Source: Leptospira sp. (GTDB lineage: Bacteria > Spirochaetota > Leptospiria > Leptospirales > Leptospiraceae). Taken from it: a stretch of DNA of 64,000 nucleotides. Numbering within the stretch: the first letter of the stretch is position 1; the number at the start of each line of letters is the position of its first letter. Of this stretch, positions 16,836-24,907 are shown piece after piece. Location: positions 32,920-96,919 of the forward strand of contig JAPZRK010000002.1 of assembly GCA_027531445.1 (NCBI GenBank), in the 5' to 3' direction. The notes under the pieces are model-generated. The model saw nothing but the letters and a program-made list of their open reading frames with translations, was not told where the DNA came from and made no database searches. Position numbers and translations under genes: made by a program.

Positions 16836-18092
16836 ATGCGATTGAGAGAATTTTGGAAATGGGCATTTTTACTTTCTTTACTTTTTATCTCTTTTTCTTT
16901 GTCAGCTCAAGAAACAAAGGCCATCAAATTTGATTTGGAAGCAGAGGCTCTCGAAGCCAAAGGTAATTTTGAAGAAGCGCAAATAAAACGAAATTTGGCT
17001 CGCGAGATTCGTCGCAATAATTTCGCAAGGCAAAAACCGGAAACTCCGTTAGTTGGTGACCCAATCGCCAAACAACCCCATCCATTTTCTGCAGGCAATA
17101 AAGTTTGGTTAAAAGGTTTCTGGGAACTAGGGTTTCGGGGCAATATCCCTCGCGCAGATTTCAATTCTGGTATGGATTGGGCTCTTGATAATGGACGCGT
17201 CTTAACCCAAGCCGGTTTTCCTTATATGCCTCGGAATACCATCCCATATCAAAATCAGTCCGTTTTGCCATTTATTAGTGAAGCAGAAAGACTTTCTCCG
17301 AAAGAAGGAATATTACCTACACTGCATTTTTCTTACACCGCTGAAAATAAAAAATGGAGTATCGAATATTCTAATTTACCTATGCATGGATCGTACGGTC
17401 ATTTTGCATACGGATTTGACAATCAAATCGCAAGATACCAAACAGCGTTTCAAATGTATGATCATAGGCTCATGGTTCGAATCCATGAAGAATTGGACCA
17501 GGAGCGGTGGTTCAGTTGGGATTTTGGTCTTCGAGTTGGCGGTTGGACTACCCAGTCTTCTTTTGTATCTCCTACACTTAACCAAGCAGGAGATCTAAGG
17601 GAAGTTGCAAGATTTGTGGCTCCGAGCGCTGGTTTTCGGATTTATCAGTCTGCCATCAAGAACAGTCGCATCGAATTTGGCTCCGATGTTTTTTATACGA
17701 CTGGAGGTACTTTGGATTATGAACGAAGGTTTATGCAAGAGGGAGGTGTGAATTTTGCAGGCGTTCCATTAGTAGCCACACAACTGTATAAAGTCGAATC
17801 ATCAAAGCCCTCGGAGTTGAAAATTTCAGGAGCGGATATAAATTTAATTTATTCTTTTTTGATCTCACAATCCCATCGGATCAGCTTTGGAGCAAAAACA
17901 ACGGGATATACTTGGTCTGCAAATGAGTCAGTATTGCCTCGAGTTACTGGCGCTAGGGGAGAAGATGTATTATCAGGTATTTATAATTGGTATACCACCT
18001 CTGCAATTTACGAAGCAGATGGAGATGGAAAGCGTGCTTCTCGGTATTTTGTTGTTACTAATTTTTATGTAGGCTATAATTATGTTTTTTAG
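16836..18092 (+). CDS. Candidate outer-membrane beta-barrel protein
   Basis: A 418-residue exported protein that I do not recognise by name. There is a signal peptide (WAFLLSLLFISFSLSAQ), a short charged region predicted helical (EAEALEAKGNFEEAQ), then a long section of alternating aromatic strands ending in NYVF, a terminal phenylalanine as in many barrel proteins. I chose ATG 16836 because of an AAGAAG upstream and because it leads directly into the basic n-region; ATG 16815 is seven codons earlier. It overlaps the next lipoprotein gene by 11 bases, so the two are likely made together. Outer-membrane location is inferred. Confidence 0.65.
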   Translation: MRLREFWKWAFLLSLLFISFSLSAQETKAIKFDLEAEALEAKGNFEEAQIKRNLAREIRRNNFARQKPETPLVGDPIAKQPHPFSAGNKVWLKGFWELGFRGNIPRADFNSGMDWALDNGRVLTQAGFPYMPRNTIPYQNQSVLPFISEAERLSPKEGILPTLHFSYTAENKKWSIEYSNLPMHGSYGHFAYGFDNQIARYQTAFQMYDHRLMVRIHEELDQERWFSWDFGLRVGGWTTQSSFVSPTLNQAGDLREVARFVAPSAGFRIYQSAIKNSRIEFGSDVFYTTGGTLDYERRFMQEGGVNFAGVPLVATQLYKVESSKPSELKISGADINLIYSFLISQSHRISFGAKTTGYTWSANESVLPRVTGARGEDVLSGIYNWYTTSAIYEADGDGKRASRYFVVTNFYVGYNYVF

Positions 18093-18816
18093 TCTTCGCT
18101 ATTTCATTTTATTGTTCACTTTGGCTATCGCTTTTGTCAGTTGTGCGACGTCGATTCGAGTGTATCGACCTTATCCTAGGGAGAACCCATATGAAGTGGT
18201 TTTGCCTCAACCGAAAGTTTCGATTACTGCGCCAGCACAATATCCTGAGCGATTTGCAAGTTATGATCCATTTTTGTTTCGCTTTACTGAGCTTAGCTTT
18301 TTGGAAATTGAATACAATCTTCAGAATGAATATGGAAGTCTACCTTATCTGATAAGAAAGGAACTTTCTATCCGACCAGACAATTTCCCTAATTTACTCA
18401 AGGAAGGTGGGAAAATTGAGATTAAGGAATTTGTTTTGGACTCGACTGACCGTTGTTGGACGAATCTCGTATCCGTCAAAATGAATGTAAATGTTCAGAT
18501 TGGGCGCAGACCTCAAGAAACATTTTTCTACCAAGATCAAATCGAGTCCCACGTTACAGACTGTTTTTTATCGGGAAGTTCGATTCCTATTCTCCCCTTG
18601 ATTCTCTATATCCCTTATGCTGGATTCCGTGGGAACCGTGAAGACCAACTCAATCAATTGGGTCGCAATGCAATCGAATCCTTCTTTACCTTTTTAGAAA
18701 ACCGAAGTGGATATATCCAAAATTCAGAGAAACAAATCCCCATTCAAATGAATCCATCTAAATCAAATGACCCGATTCGTGATCCCAAGATCAAAGAGAT
18801 TATGGAGGGTTTATGA
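18082..18816 (+). CDS. Lipoprotein of unknown function
   Basis: A 244-residue protein with a signal peptide and lipobox AFVSC, predicted to be lipidated at Cys21. No family is recognised. The mature part is of mixed composition with a proline-rich start (YRPYPRENPYEVVLPQPK) and several aromatic strands. Two cysteines in DRCW and TDCF might form a disulfide. The start overlaps the candidate outer-membrane gene by 11 bases and its end overlaps the metallopeptidase gene by 4 bases. This suggests an envelope complex or shared pathway. Confidence 0.7.
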   Translation: MFFSLRYFILLFTLAIAFVSCATSIRVYRPYPRENPYEVVLPQPKVSITAPAQYPERFASYDPFLFRFTELSFLEIEYNLQNEYGSLPYLIRKELSIRPDNFPNLLKEGGKIEIKEFVLDSTDRCWTNLVSVKMNVNVQIGRRPQETFFYQDQIESHVTDCFLSGSSIPILPLILYIPYAGFRGNREDQLNQLGRNAIESFFTFLENRSGYIQNSEKQIPIQMNPSKSNDPIRDPKIKEIMEGL

Positions 18817-19685
18817 GGAGAAGGTTCCTAATTCTTTGGGTAATCTTGATCTTGATTCCACTGTTCATTTCCAATTGTTATTCGATGCAGAAAAAATATA
18901 ACTATGGAAACCCATATTTGGCTTCTCCCGATTTTGATCCGAGCGAGCCACAATTCGAAGAAGGGGAACCAGTTTGGATTGTCGATAAGTTAGGTCATTA
19001 TTTTTTTTCCTTACCCTCCAAACTTATACTTTGGAGCTGGAAGATGGAAAGTCATGAAATTTCTGAAGAAACCAAAACAGTAATGAAAAATTACATACGA
19101 GAAAATAACCTGCGTGATGTAAAAGTTAGGTTCAATCAGTACGCGCCTCTTTCTGAATGGAAACGGCTTACAAAAAATGAAAGTATAAGCCCTTTTGCTC
19201 GTTATACGATAGGGATTTTTTCTTTGATTCCCTATACATTTTTACCCGAACGACTTCTAGCTGGCATTGTAGGTGGAGATCATTACAATTCCTTTACAAA
19301 TACCATAAATATATATTCAGATTCTCCAGCCGTTGCAATCCACGAAGGAGGTCACGCGAAAGATTTTTCACAACGAAAAGAGCGAACAGGTTATGCACTT
19401 GTATATGCCGTGCCCATTGTCGGACCTCTATATCATGAGGCACGCGCAAGTGACGATGCGCTCAACTACTTTGCTGAGAAAAATGAACGAAAGCACTTAG
19501 AAGAGTCCTATGAGATTCTAACGCCCGCATACTCTACCTATGTCGGAGGTTCGATCGCAAGTATATTTGTTGATCCCGTAACAAGGTTTACGGTGATTCC
19601 AGGTCATTTAATTGGAAGGTACAAAAAAACAACGATCACTGACCAACTGAACGAAAGAAAGATTAAAAAGGATAATTTGCCATAG
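18813..19685 (+). CDS. Lipid-anchored HEGGH zinc metallopeptidase-like protein
   Basis: A 290-residue protein with a signal peptide and a candidate lipobox ending at Cys22 (FISNC). The gluzincin-type motif H177-E-G-G-H181 is followed 28 residues later by HEARASDDA, where E209 could be the third zinc ligand. Flanking it are hydrophobic stretches (IGIFSLIPYTFLPERLLAG and YALVYAVPIVGPLY) that suggest membrane association. It is not one of the large well-known metalloprotease families as far as I can see. It overlaps the upstream lipoprotein gene by 4 bases (ATGA), and pyrF follows with no gap. Peptidase activity is inferred from the motif only. Confidence 0.7.
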   Translation: MRRRFLILWVILILIPLFISNCYSMQKKYNYGNPYLASPDFDPSEPQFEEGEPVWIVDKLGHYFFSLPSKLILWSWKMESHEISEETKTVMKNYIRENNLRDVKVRFNQYAPLSEWKRLTKNESISPFARYTIGIFSLIPYTFLPERLLAGIVGGDHYNSFTNTINIYSDSPAVAIHEGGHAKDFSQRKERTGYALVYAVPIVGPLYHEARASDDALNYFAEKNERKHLEESYEILTPAYSTYVGGSIASIFVDPVTRFTVIPGHLIGRYKKTTITDQLNERKIKKDNLP

Positions 19686-20513
19686 ATGTCTAACTTCCAA
19701 AGGAAATTCTTTGCTCGAAGAGAAAAGTTAAATTCACTTTTATGTATCGGATTAGATCCGGAATGGGAAAAGTTACCTCACCAATGTTTGAATTCCCAAA
19801 CACCTTTATTCGAATTTTCTAAATCGATTATTTCTGCCACACATGAGTATGCAGTGGCGTGGAAGCCAAATATTGCATTCTTTGAAAGATTTGGATCAAA
19901 AGGATTTTCAGATTTTGAAAGGATCATTGATTACTGCAAAACAACCGACGAGACGATCCCAATCATTGCCGATGCAAAGCGGGGTGATCTTGCCAATACG
20001 GCCAAAGAATATGCAAAATATTATTTTGAAAGCCTCAAAGTAGATGCACTAACAATCAATGCGTATATGGGTAAAGATACAATCATCCCTTATCTGGATA
20101 TGGGTGGATTTGTTTTTATTCTCTGTCTTACATCCAATCCTTCTTCGGTTGAACTTCAAAAAATAAAGTTAGCGGATAACATAACATTTTTTTATGAAGA
20201 AGTTTCTGACTTTTCGGCCAAACTCGAAGAATCCTATCCAGGGCAAATTGGTATCGTAATGGGTGGGACTCATCCGTCAGAGTTATGTAAGATCCGATTG
20301 AGACATCCGAATCTTCCATTTTTGATTCCAGGTTACGGAGCCCAAGGTGGAAGTTTAGAAGATATTTACCATGCGTGCGGAAAGAACTCGCTCATCAATT
20401 CTTCACGTGGTGTCACACTTCTAAGTAGGAATGATGATTATAAATCTCTTGCCTCAAAAAAAGCATCTGAAATCCAAGTAGAGTTCAACAAATTACTCTC
20501 TTCTAATGTCTAA
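19686..20513 (+). CDS. pyrF: Orotidine 5'-phosphate decarboxylase
   Basis: A 275-residue enzyme of the longer OMP decarboxylase group (type 2). It shows the GLDPEW opening, K60-P-N-I-A-F-F-E, the catalytic D96-A-K98-R-G-D101 tetrad region, and the phosphate-binding end motif PGYGAQGG. It converts OMP to UMP, the last step of de novo pyrimidine synthesis. It begins directly after the stop of the metallopeptidase gene, so it is probably the end of that transcript, a housekeeping gene carried behind envelope genes. Assignment is firm. Confidence 0.95.
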   Translation: MSNFQRKFFARREKLNSLLCIGLDPEWEKLPHQCLNSQTPLFEFSKSIISATHEYAVAWKPNIAFFERFGSKGFSDFERIIDYCKTTDETIPIIADAKRGDLANTAKEYAKYYFESLKVDALTINAYMGKDTIIPYLDMGGFVFILCLTSNPSSVELQKIKLADNITFFYEEVSDFSAKLEESYPGQIGIVMGGTHPSELCKIRLRHPNLPFLIPGYGAQGGSLEDIYHACGKNSLINSSRGVTLLSRNDDYKSLASKKASEIQVEFNKLLSSNV

Positions 20514-20516
20514 GTG

Positions 20517-21803
20517 ATGGATAAAGGCGGTGTCGTGAAAGAAAAATTAGCAGTTATCGGTACAGGAATTTCTGGCCTTGGAGCCGCGTATTTTCTTTCA
20601 AAAGATTTTGACCTTACCGTTTATGAAAAAGCAGATTATATCGGTGGGCATACGAACACAGTTTATGTCAACGAAGATGATCTAAAATTACCAATCGATA
20701 CGGGGTTTATTGTCTTCAATCATGTGACGTATCCCAATTTAGTGCGATTGTTCAACACGCTGAACGTTCCCACAAAAAAATCTGATATGTCATTTAGCGT
20801 TCAATACGCACCGACTGGATTGGAATTTTGTGGTTCAGGGTTAAATGAATTATTTGCACAAAGAAAGAATTTATTTAAGCCGAGCTATATCAAAATGCTC
20901 CTGCAAATCAATCGCTTTAACAACCAAGCTCCCAAGATATTAGATGATCCAAAATACGATGATTGGGATTTGGGTCGATATATGAAGGCAGAGGGATATG
21001 GAGATGATATCCTAAATTATTATTTGATACCGATGAGCTCCGCAGTTTGGTCAACACCACCAGATTTGATGTTGAGTTTCCCTGCAAAAACCTTAATTCG
21101 ATTCTTTTATAACCATGGATTTTTGGGGCTCAGCACACAGCACCAATGGTGGACAGTCGACGGTGGATCAATTGAATATGTAAAACGAATTACAAAGTCT
21201 TTTCAAGATAACATCAAATTAAACAAAGGTGTTAGTCGGGTATCTCGTGAAAGTTCAAAGGTTCGCGTTACTTTGGAAGATGGATCTTCGGAGCTTTTTG
21301 ATAAAGTAGTGATGGCAACTCATGGGCATACATCGGCAAAATTGGTCGAAAATCCGACCCCTCTCGAAAAAGAATTGTTACCATTGTATCGTTATCAAAA
21401 AAACACTGCCACCTTACACACAGATAATTCTGATATGCCAAAAATTAGGTCCATATGGTCGAGTTGGAATTACAAAATTACCAAATCGGAAGATGGCAAA
21501 ATTCACCCATATACAATTTATTGGATGAATCGATTACAAAATGTATCAAAAAAGAAGGATTATTTTTTGACGATCAATGATCCCTCGCGAATCAAACGCG
21601 ATCATATTCTAAGGGAAATTGAATATGAACACCCTCTTTTCTCAGTAGAGGCTTCTGCAGGTCAGAATAAATTGCCTTTGTTAAATGAGGAAGGTCCGAT
21701 TTTTTATGCAGGTGCTTACTTTCGATATGGATTTCATGAAGATGGATTTCTTTCTGCCGTGAATGTGGCAAAAGCGATTTTAAAGAGAGACCCTTGGATT
21801 TAA
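20517..21803 (+). CDS. FAD-dependent amine-oxidase-like oxidoreductase (lipid module)
   Basis: A flavoprotein of about 428 residues. The dinucleotide motif GTGISGLGAAYFLS near the N-terminus is followed by EKADYIGGHTNT, typical of flavin amine oxidases and of NAD/FAD-binding proteins found beside cyclopropane-fatty-acid synthases. The C-terminal FAD motif is FYAGAYFRYGFHEDGFLSA. The start is uncertain: ATG 20517 has no Shine-Dalgarno, whereas GTG 20535 has AAAGGCGG just upstream. It overlaps the DUF1365 gene by 10 bases. The conserved neighbourhood argues for oxidation of an acyl chain in a membrane lipid; the reaction is not established here. Confidence 0.85.
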   Translation: MDKGGVVKEKLAVIGTGISGLGAAYFLSKDFDLTVYEKADYIGGHTNTVYVNEDDLKLPIDTGFIVFNHVTYPNLVRLFNTLNVPTKKSDMSFSVQYAPTGLEFCGSGLNELFAQRKNLFKPSYIKMLLQINRFNNQAPKILDDPKYDDWDLGRYMKAEGYGDDILNYYLIPMSSAVWSTPPDLMLSFPAKTLIRFFYNHGFLGLSTQHQWWTVDGGSIEYVKRITKSFQDNIKLNKGVSRVSRESSKVRVTLEDGSSELFDKVVMATHGHTSAKLVENPTPLEKELLPLYRYQKNTATLHTDNSDMPKIRSIWSSWNYKITKSEDGKIHPYTIYWMNRLQNVSKKKDYFLTINDPSRIKRDHILREIEYEHPLFSVEASAGQNKLPLLNEEGPIFYAGAYFRYGFHEDGFLSAVNVAKAILKRDPWI

Positions 21804-22618
21804 ATTCTTCAATCTTTCATGCAGTTGTAACGCATAGTAGGGCATTCCCTATCGTGAATCGGTTTCGCTATAAAGTAGGAACTTTTCTCCTTGATGTGGA
21901 GGAGCTTCCAGAGTTAGGTGAAAAGATCCGATTTTTCGGTTACAATCGATTTTCACTTTTTTCCTTTCTGGATAAAGATCATCTGCGATTTGGAGAAGGA
22001 GATTTTTATACACAAATTAAATCCTTTCTTATCGCCTCTGGGATCAAGGAGGAGATAGGTAAAATTTATCTTCTAACTAATCTTCGCGTTTTGGGTTATG
22101 TTTTTAATCCAGTTAGTTTCTACTTCTGTTTTTCATCATCTGGCAATCATGTTTGTTCAATCGCAGAAGTAGGGAATACTTTCGGAGAAATCAAACCTTA
22201 TGTTGGTTTGGTGAAAGAGGGAGTGAAAGGAACGATTTCTGATCCAGAAACCCACCTTAGAGTGAAGAAGAATTTTTATGTTTCTCCTTTTATCCCGCTC
22301 GATTCGGAATTTGAATTTCGATTAAACTTTCCGAAAAGCCATTTGGCAATCGGAGTAGATTCTTGGGAGGACGGGAAAAGAGTTCTTACGACAGCATACC
22401 TTGGTGAAAAAAAAATCTTTTCGTCAAAAAACTTGTTCATTCTTTTCTGCCGATATCCATTTATAACCGTCCAAATAATAGTTCTCATTCATTGGCAAGC
22501 AATGAAGTTATGGATGAAAAAAATTCCGTACATCAAAAAATACGAAAATTTAGACCAACAGACAGGAGTCACCCTTGGAGAAGTCAGCGAACCAATCTCT
22601 CTTGGAAAATTCAATTGA
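21794..22618 (+). CDS. DUF1365 protein
   Basis: A 274-residue member of DUF1365. The family opens with a V-x-H-x-R segment and an F-R-Y-K-V strand, seen here as AVVTHSRAFPIVNRFRYKVG, followed by LFSFLDKDHLRFG and LTNLRVLGYVFNPVSFYFC. The start must lie before that first motif, so the TTG at 21794 is accepted even though it is non-ATG and overlaps the previous gene. There is a hydrophobic segment near residues 215-230. Its biochemical function is unknown; it almost always travels with a FAD oxidoreductase and a CFA-synthase-like methyltransferase, as here. Confidence 0.88.
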   Translation: MDLNSSIFHAVVTHSRAFPIVNRFRYKVGTFLLDVEELPELGEKIRFFGYNRFSLFSFLDKDHLRFGEGDFYTQIKSFLIASGIKEEIGKIYLLTNLRVLGYVFNPVSFYFCFSSSGNHVCSIAEVGNTFGEIKPYVGLVKEGVKGTISDPETHLRVKKNFYVSPFIPLDSEFEFRLNFPKSHLAIGVDSWEDGKRVLTTAYLGEKKIFSSKNLFILFCRYPFITVQIIVLIHWQAMKLWMKKIPYIKKYENLDQQTGVTLGEVSEPISLGKFN

Positions 22619-23891
22619 GCCCGGCATTTTAAGCCAAATAGAAACAGCCTCTGTTGGGAAACAGTATGCGCTATACCAGAGCATTTTTTTCAAAGCACTT
22701 GGGAATATGAAACGTGGATCGGTGAGACTCATCCTTCCAGATGGTTCCCAAGGAAGCCTTGGTGACCCAAAGTCTGCATTTGATCCCAAGTTTCACTCGG
22801 CGATCATGCACATCAAAAATCCAAAGTTCTTCAAGCGAGCAGTATTACATGGAGATATAGGATTTTCAGAATCTTATCTAATGGGTGAGTGGGAAACCGA
22901 CTCAATTGAAAATGTTATTTCATGGTTCATCCTGAACGTTGATGATTCACCAAGTCTATCTGGCGCTAAAAAAAAGCTTTTCCATCTCGACCTCTTCAAC
23001 CTCGGTAATAAATTTTTACACTTTTTACGTCGCAATACCCAAAGAAACAGCAAAAAGAACATCGTTGAACATTACGATCTCGGTAATAGTTTTTATAAGC
23101 TTTTTTTAGATCCAACCATGACTTATAGTTCAGCATACTTTGAATCGATGGATCAAAGCCTTGAGGCTGCCCAAACAGCCAAAGTGGAACGTTTGTGCCA
23201 AAAGCTTCGATTGAATGCGGCAGACCATTTGTTGGAAATCGGAAGTGGATGGGGATATCTTTCCGTCTATGCGGCAAAAAAATTTGGATGCCGAGTAACG
23301 ACGGTTACACTTTCAGAGGAACAATTCCGTTTTGCTAGTGAAAAAATCAAAAGTGAGGGTGTCGAACACCTTGTTGAGATTCGTATACAAGACTATCGAG
23401 ATATCACAGGCACATACACAAAGGTCGTATCAGTTGAGATGTTAGAAGCTGTAGGTGATGCTTTTTACGAATCATTTTTTCGAAAGTGCCAAGAGGTTCT
23501 CACTCCAAATGGTCTGATGGCGTTACAAGTGATTACTTGTCCAGACTCGCGTTTTCAATCATTCAAAACAGGTATCGATTTCATACAAAAGCACATCTTT
23601 CCAGGTTCGTTACTTCCATCTGTCGGAAGAATGAATGAAGCTATCAACAAAACTGGTGATATGTATCTCTTCCATTTGGAAGATATGGGTCAAAGTTATG
23701 TGAAGACTCTTCGACTATGGTTAAACGCGTTCGATGAAAACATAACTCTCGTCCGTAGCCAAGGTTACAGCGAAACGTTCATTCGAAAATGGAGATACTA
23801 TCTTGCATATTGTGCGGCCGCCTTTCATATGAGAAATATCAGTGTTGTCCAAATGGTTTACACTCGGCCGAATAATTTGGAACTTTCTTAA
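22575..23891 (+). CDS. Cyclopropane-fatty-acid-synthase-like SAM methyltransferase
   Basis: A 438-residue protein of the CFA synthase family. The N-terminal domain of about 140 residues precedes the SAM domain, which starts with the substrate helix HYDLGNSFYKLFLDP and TYSSAYF, then the SAM loop LEIGSGWGYLS, and SVEMLEAVGDAFYESFF. The enzyme modifies unsaturated acyl chains of phospholipids with a methylene or methyl group from SAM. The TTG start at 22575 is supported by AGGAG seven bases upstream. It overlaps DUF1365 by 44 bases. Its stop codon sits in the loop of a terminator-like hairpin. The exact product (cyclopropane, methyl-branched or furan precursor) cannot be read. Confidence 0.9.
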   Translation: MEKSANQSLLENSIEPGILSQIETASVGKQYALYQSIFFKALGNMKRGSVRLILPDGSQGSLGDPKSAFDPKFHSAIMHIKNPKFFKRAVLHGDIGFSESYLMGEWETDSIENVISWFILNVDDSPSLSGAKKKLFHLDLFNLGNKFLHFLRRNTQRNSKKNIVEHYDLGNSFYKLFLDPTMTYSSAYFESMDQSLEAAQTAKVERLCQKLRLNAADHLLEIGSGWGYLSVYAAKKFGCRVTTVTLSEEQFRFASEKIKSEGVEHLVEIRIQDYRDITGTYTKVVSVEMLEAVGDAFYESFFRKCQEVLTPNGLMALQVITCPDSRFQSFKTGIDFIQKHIFPGSLLPSVGRMNEAINKTGDMYLFHLEDMGQSYVKTLRLWLNAFDENITLVRSQGYSETFIRKWRYYLAYCAAAFHMRNISVVQMVYTRPNNLELS

Positions 23892-23908
23892 TAGAAAGAT
23901 TGTTTTTC
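23883..23908 (+). terminator. Hairpin at the end of the CFA-like gene
   Basis: A perfect 6-bp stem CTTTCT/AGAAAG (23883-23888 and 23893-23898) encloses loop TAAT, which includes the TAA stop codon. It is followed by a T-rich run (ATTGTTTTTCTT). The position after the lipid module and the T-tract fit an intrinsic terminator, although the stem is short and AT-rich. Confidence 0.5.
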
Positions 23909-23959
23909 TTATTCGAAAAACGGATTGCAATCAGTTTGGATTTTTTGTAAAGTCGGAAC

Positions 23960-24406
23960 ATGAGAGAAACACGATCTGTTTTTGAATTTGATGAACCAGT
24001 GGATAGACTTTGGCAAGCCATCACAGTTTACGAAGTTCTCGTACATTGGCTCGCTGACGAAGTGAGAGGGAGACCTAGAGAAGGTGCTGATTTCTCTTGG
24101 ACATGGCACCTTGGTATAGAAGGAAACTTTACATCTCACGGTACATATAAAAAAATTGTACCTGGCAAAGAACTTATAATGGAGTGGAAAGACCATCCCG
24201 CTGGCGATATCTTTTTACAATTGATCTTTGATTCTCTCTCTCCGAACACCTCTCAGCTAACGATCATTAACGGTGGATTCCCGAATTCAGATGCATTTGA
24301 TGTATGGTTAGACGGTGCAAAAGAAGGTTGGGATAGTCAAGTTCACAAGTTGATTGATTTTTTAAAAGAAAACAAAGACTTCTCCCAATTTTTGAAAAAG
24401 GTTTGA
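23960..24406 (+). CDS. SRPBCC (AHSA1-like) protein
   Basis: A 148-residue single-domain protein of the START-like SRPBCC fold. It opens with FEFDEPVDRLWQAIT, has a central GTYKKIVPGKELIMEWK strand pair, and ends with a long helix containing DGAKEGWDSQVHKLIDFL, the usual AHSA1 ending. Members bind hydrophobic ligands or act as Hsp90-ATPase activator relatives. It follows the terminator-like hairpin at 23883, so it probably has its own promoter; only proximity links it to the lipid module. Function unknown. Confidence 0.8.
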   Translation: MRETRSVFEFDEPVDRLWQAITVYEVLVHWLADEVRGRPREGADFSWTWHLGIEGNFTSHGTYKKIVPGKELIMEWKDHPAGDIFLQLIFDSLSPNTSQLTIINGGFPNSDAFDVWLDGAKEGWDSQVHKLIDFLKENKDFSQFLKKV

Positions 24407-24463
24407 TCTCTCGAACCCTTCTAAAATCATGGTAAAAGTAAGGGTTCATGAGGAGGGTCTACA

Positions 24464-24826
24464 ATGGGATATCCAGAATTAGAAACCTATTTCCAGAGGC
24501 TAACTGATATTACGGATCGTATTGCAATGATGAACAGTCACTTTGATGCGACTCCAGATTTAGATATACCGATGTTACTAGAATTTCACGAGGACATAGA
24601 GTCCATTGCTTGGGAATCAACAGAGCGTGAATACTATGAGTTGTTTACGAGTTACTTTACATTTCATGTAAAGACTGTTGAAGAAATCATACAAGAGGCA
24701 CGCGAAATTCTCAATCCAGAAAATCGTGAGTATGTTAAAAAGTTAGTCCAACAAGTTAAAGCCGCAGATGAATGGTTTCTCGGTTTGAAAAAAAGACGCA
24801 AGATCTTAAGAACGCAAGTCGCTTAA
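24464..24826 (+). CDS. Small acidic helical protein of unknown function
   Basis: A 120-residue cytoplasmic protein that I do not recognise. It is almost entirely predicted helical, acidic in the first two thirds and basic at the end (GLKKRRKILR), with no cysteines and no signal. A strong Shine-Dalgarno (GAGGAGG) lies upstream of ATG 24464, indicating good expression. It sits between the SRPBCC gene and a stable hairpin at 24837. It could be a small structural or protein-binding factor; nothing in the sequence decides this. Confidence 0.65.
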   Translation: MGYPELETYFQRLTDITDRIAMMNSHFDATPDLDIPMLLEFHEDIESIAWESTEREYYELFTSYFTFHVKTVEEIIQEAREILNPENREYVKKLVQQVKAADEWFLGLKKRRKILRTQVA

Positions 24827-24836
24827 TTGATAAATC

Positions 24837-24856
24837 TCTCCGGAGAAATCCGGAGA
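24837..24856 (+). terminator. GAAA-loop hairpin after the small helical gene
   Basis: An 8-bp perfect stem TCTCCGGA/TCCGGAGA closes a GAAA tetraloop. It begins 10 bases after the stop codon at 24826. The following sequence (TGATTTCCCC) is only weakly T-rich, so this could be an intrinsic terminator of modest strength or an mRNA 3'-end stabiliser. Confidence 0.5.
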
Positions 24857-24907
24857 TGATTTCCCCAATTGCTTTACATTTCTTAGCCGTATGATTCTAT
24901 TTACAGA

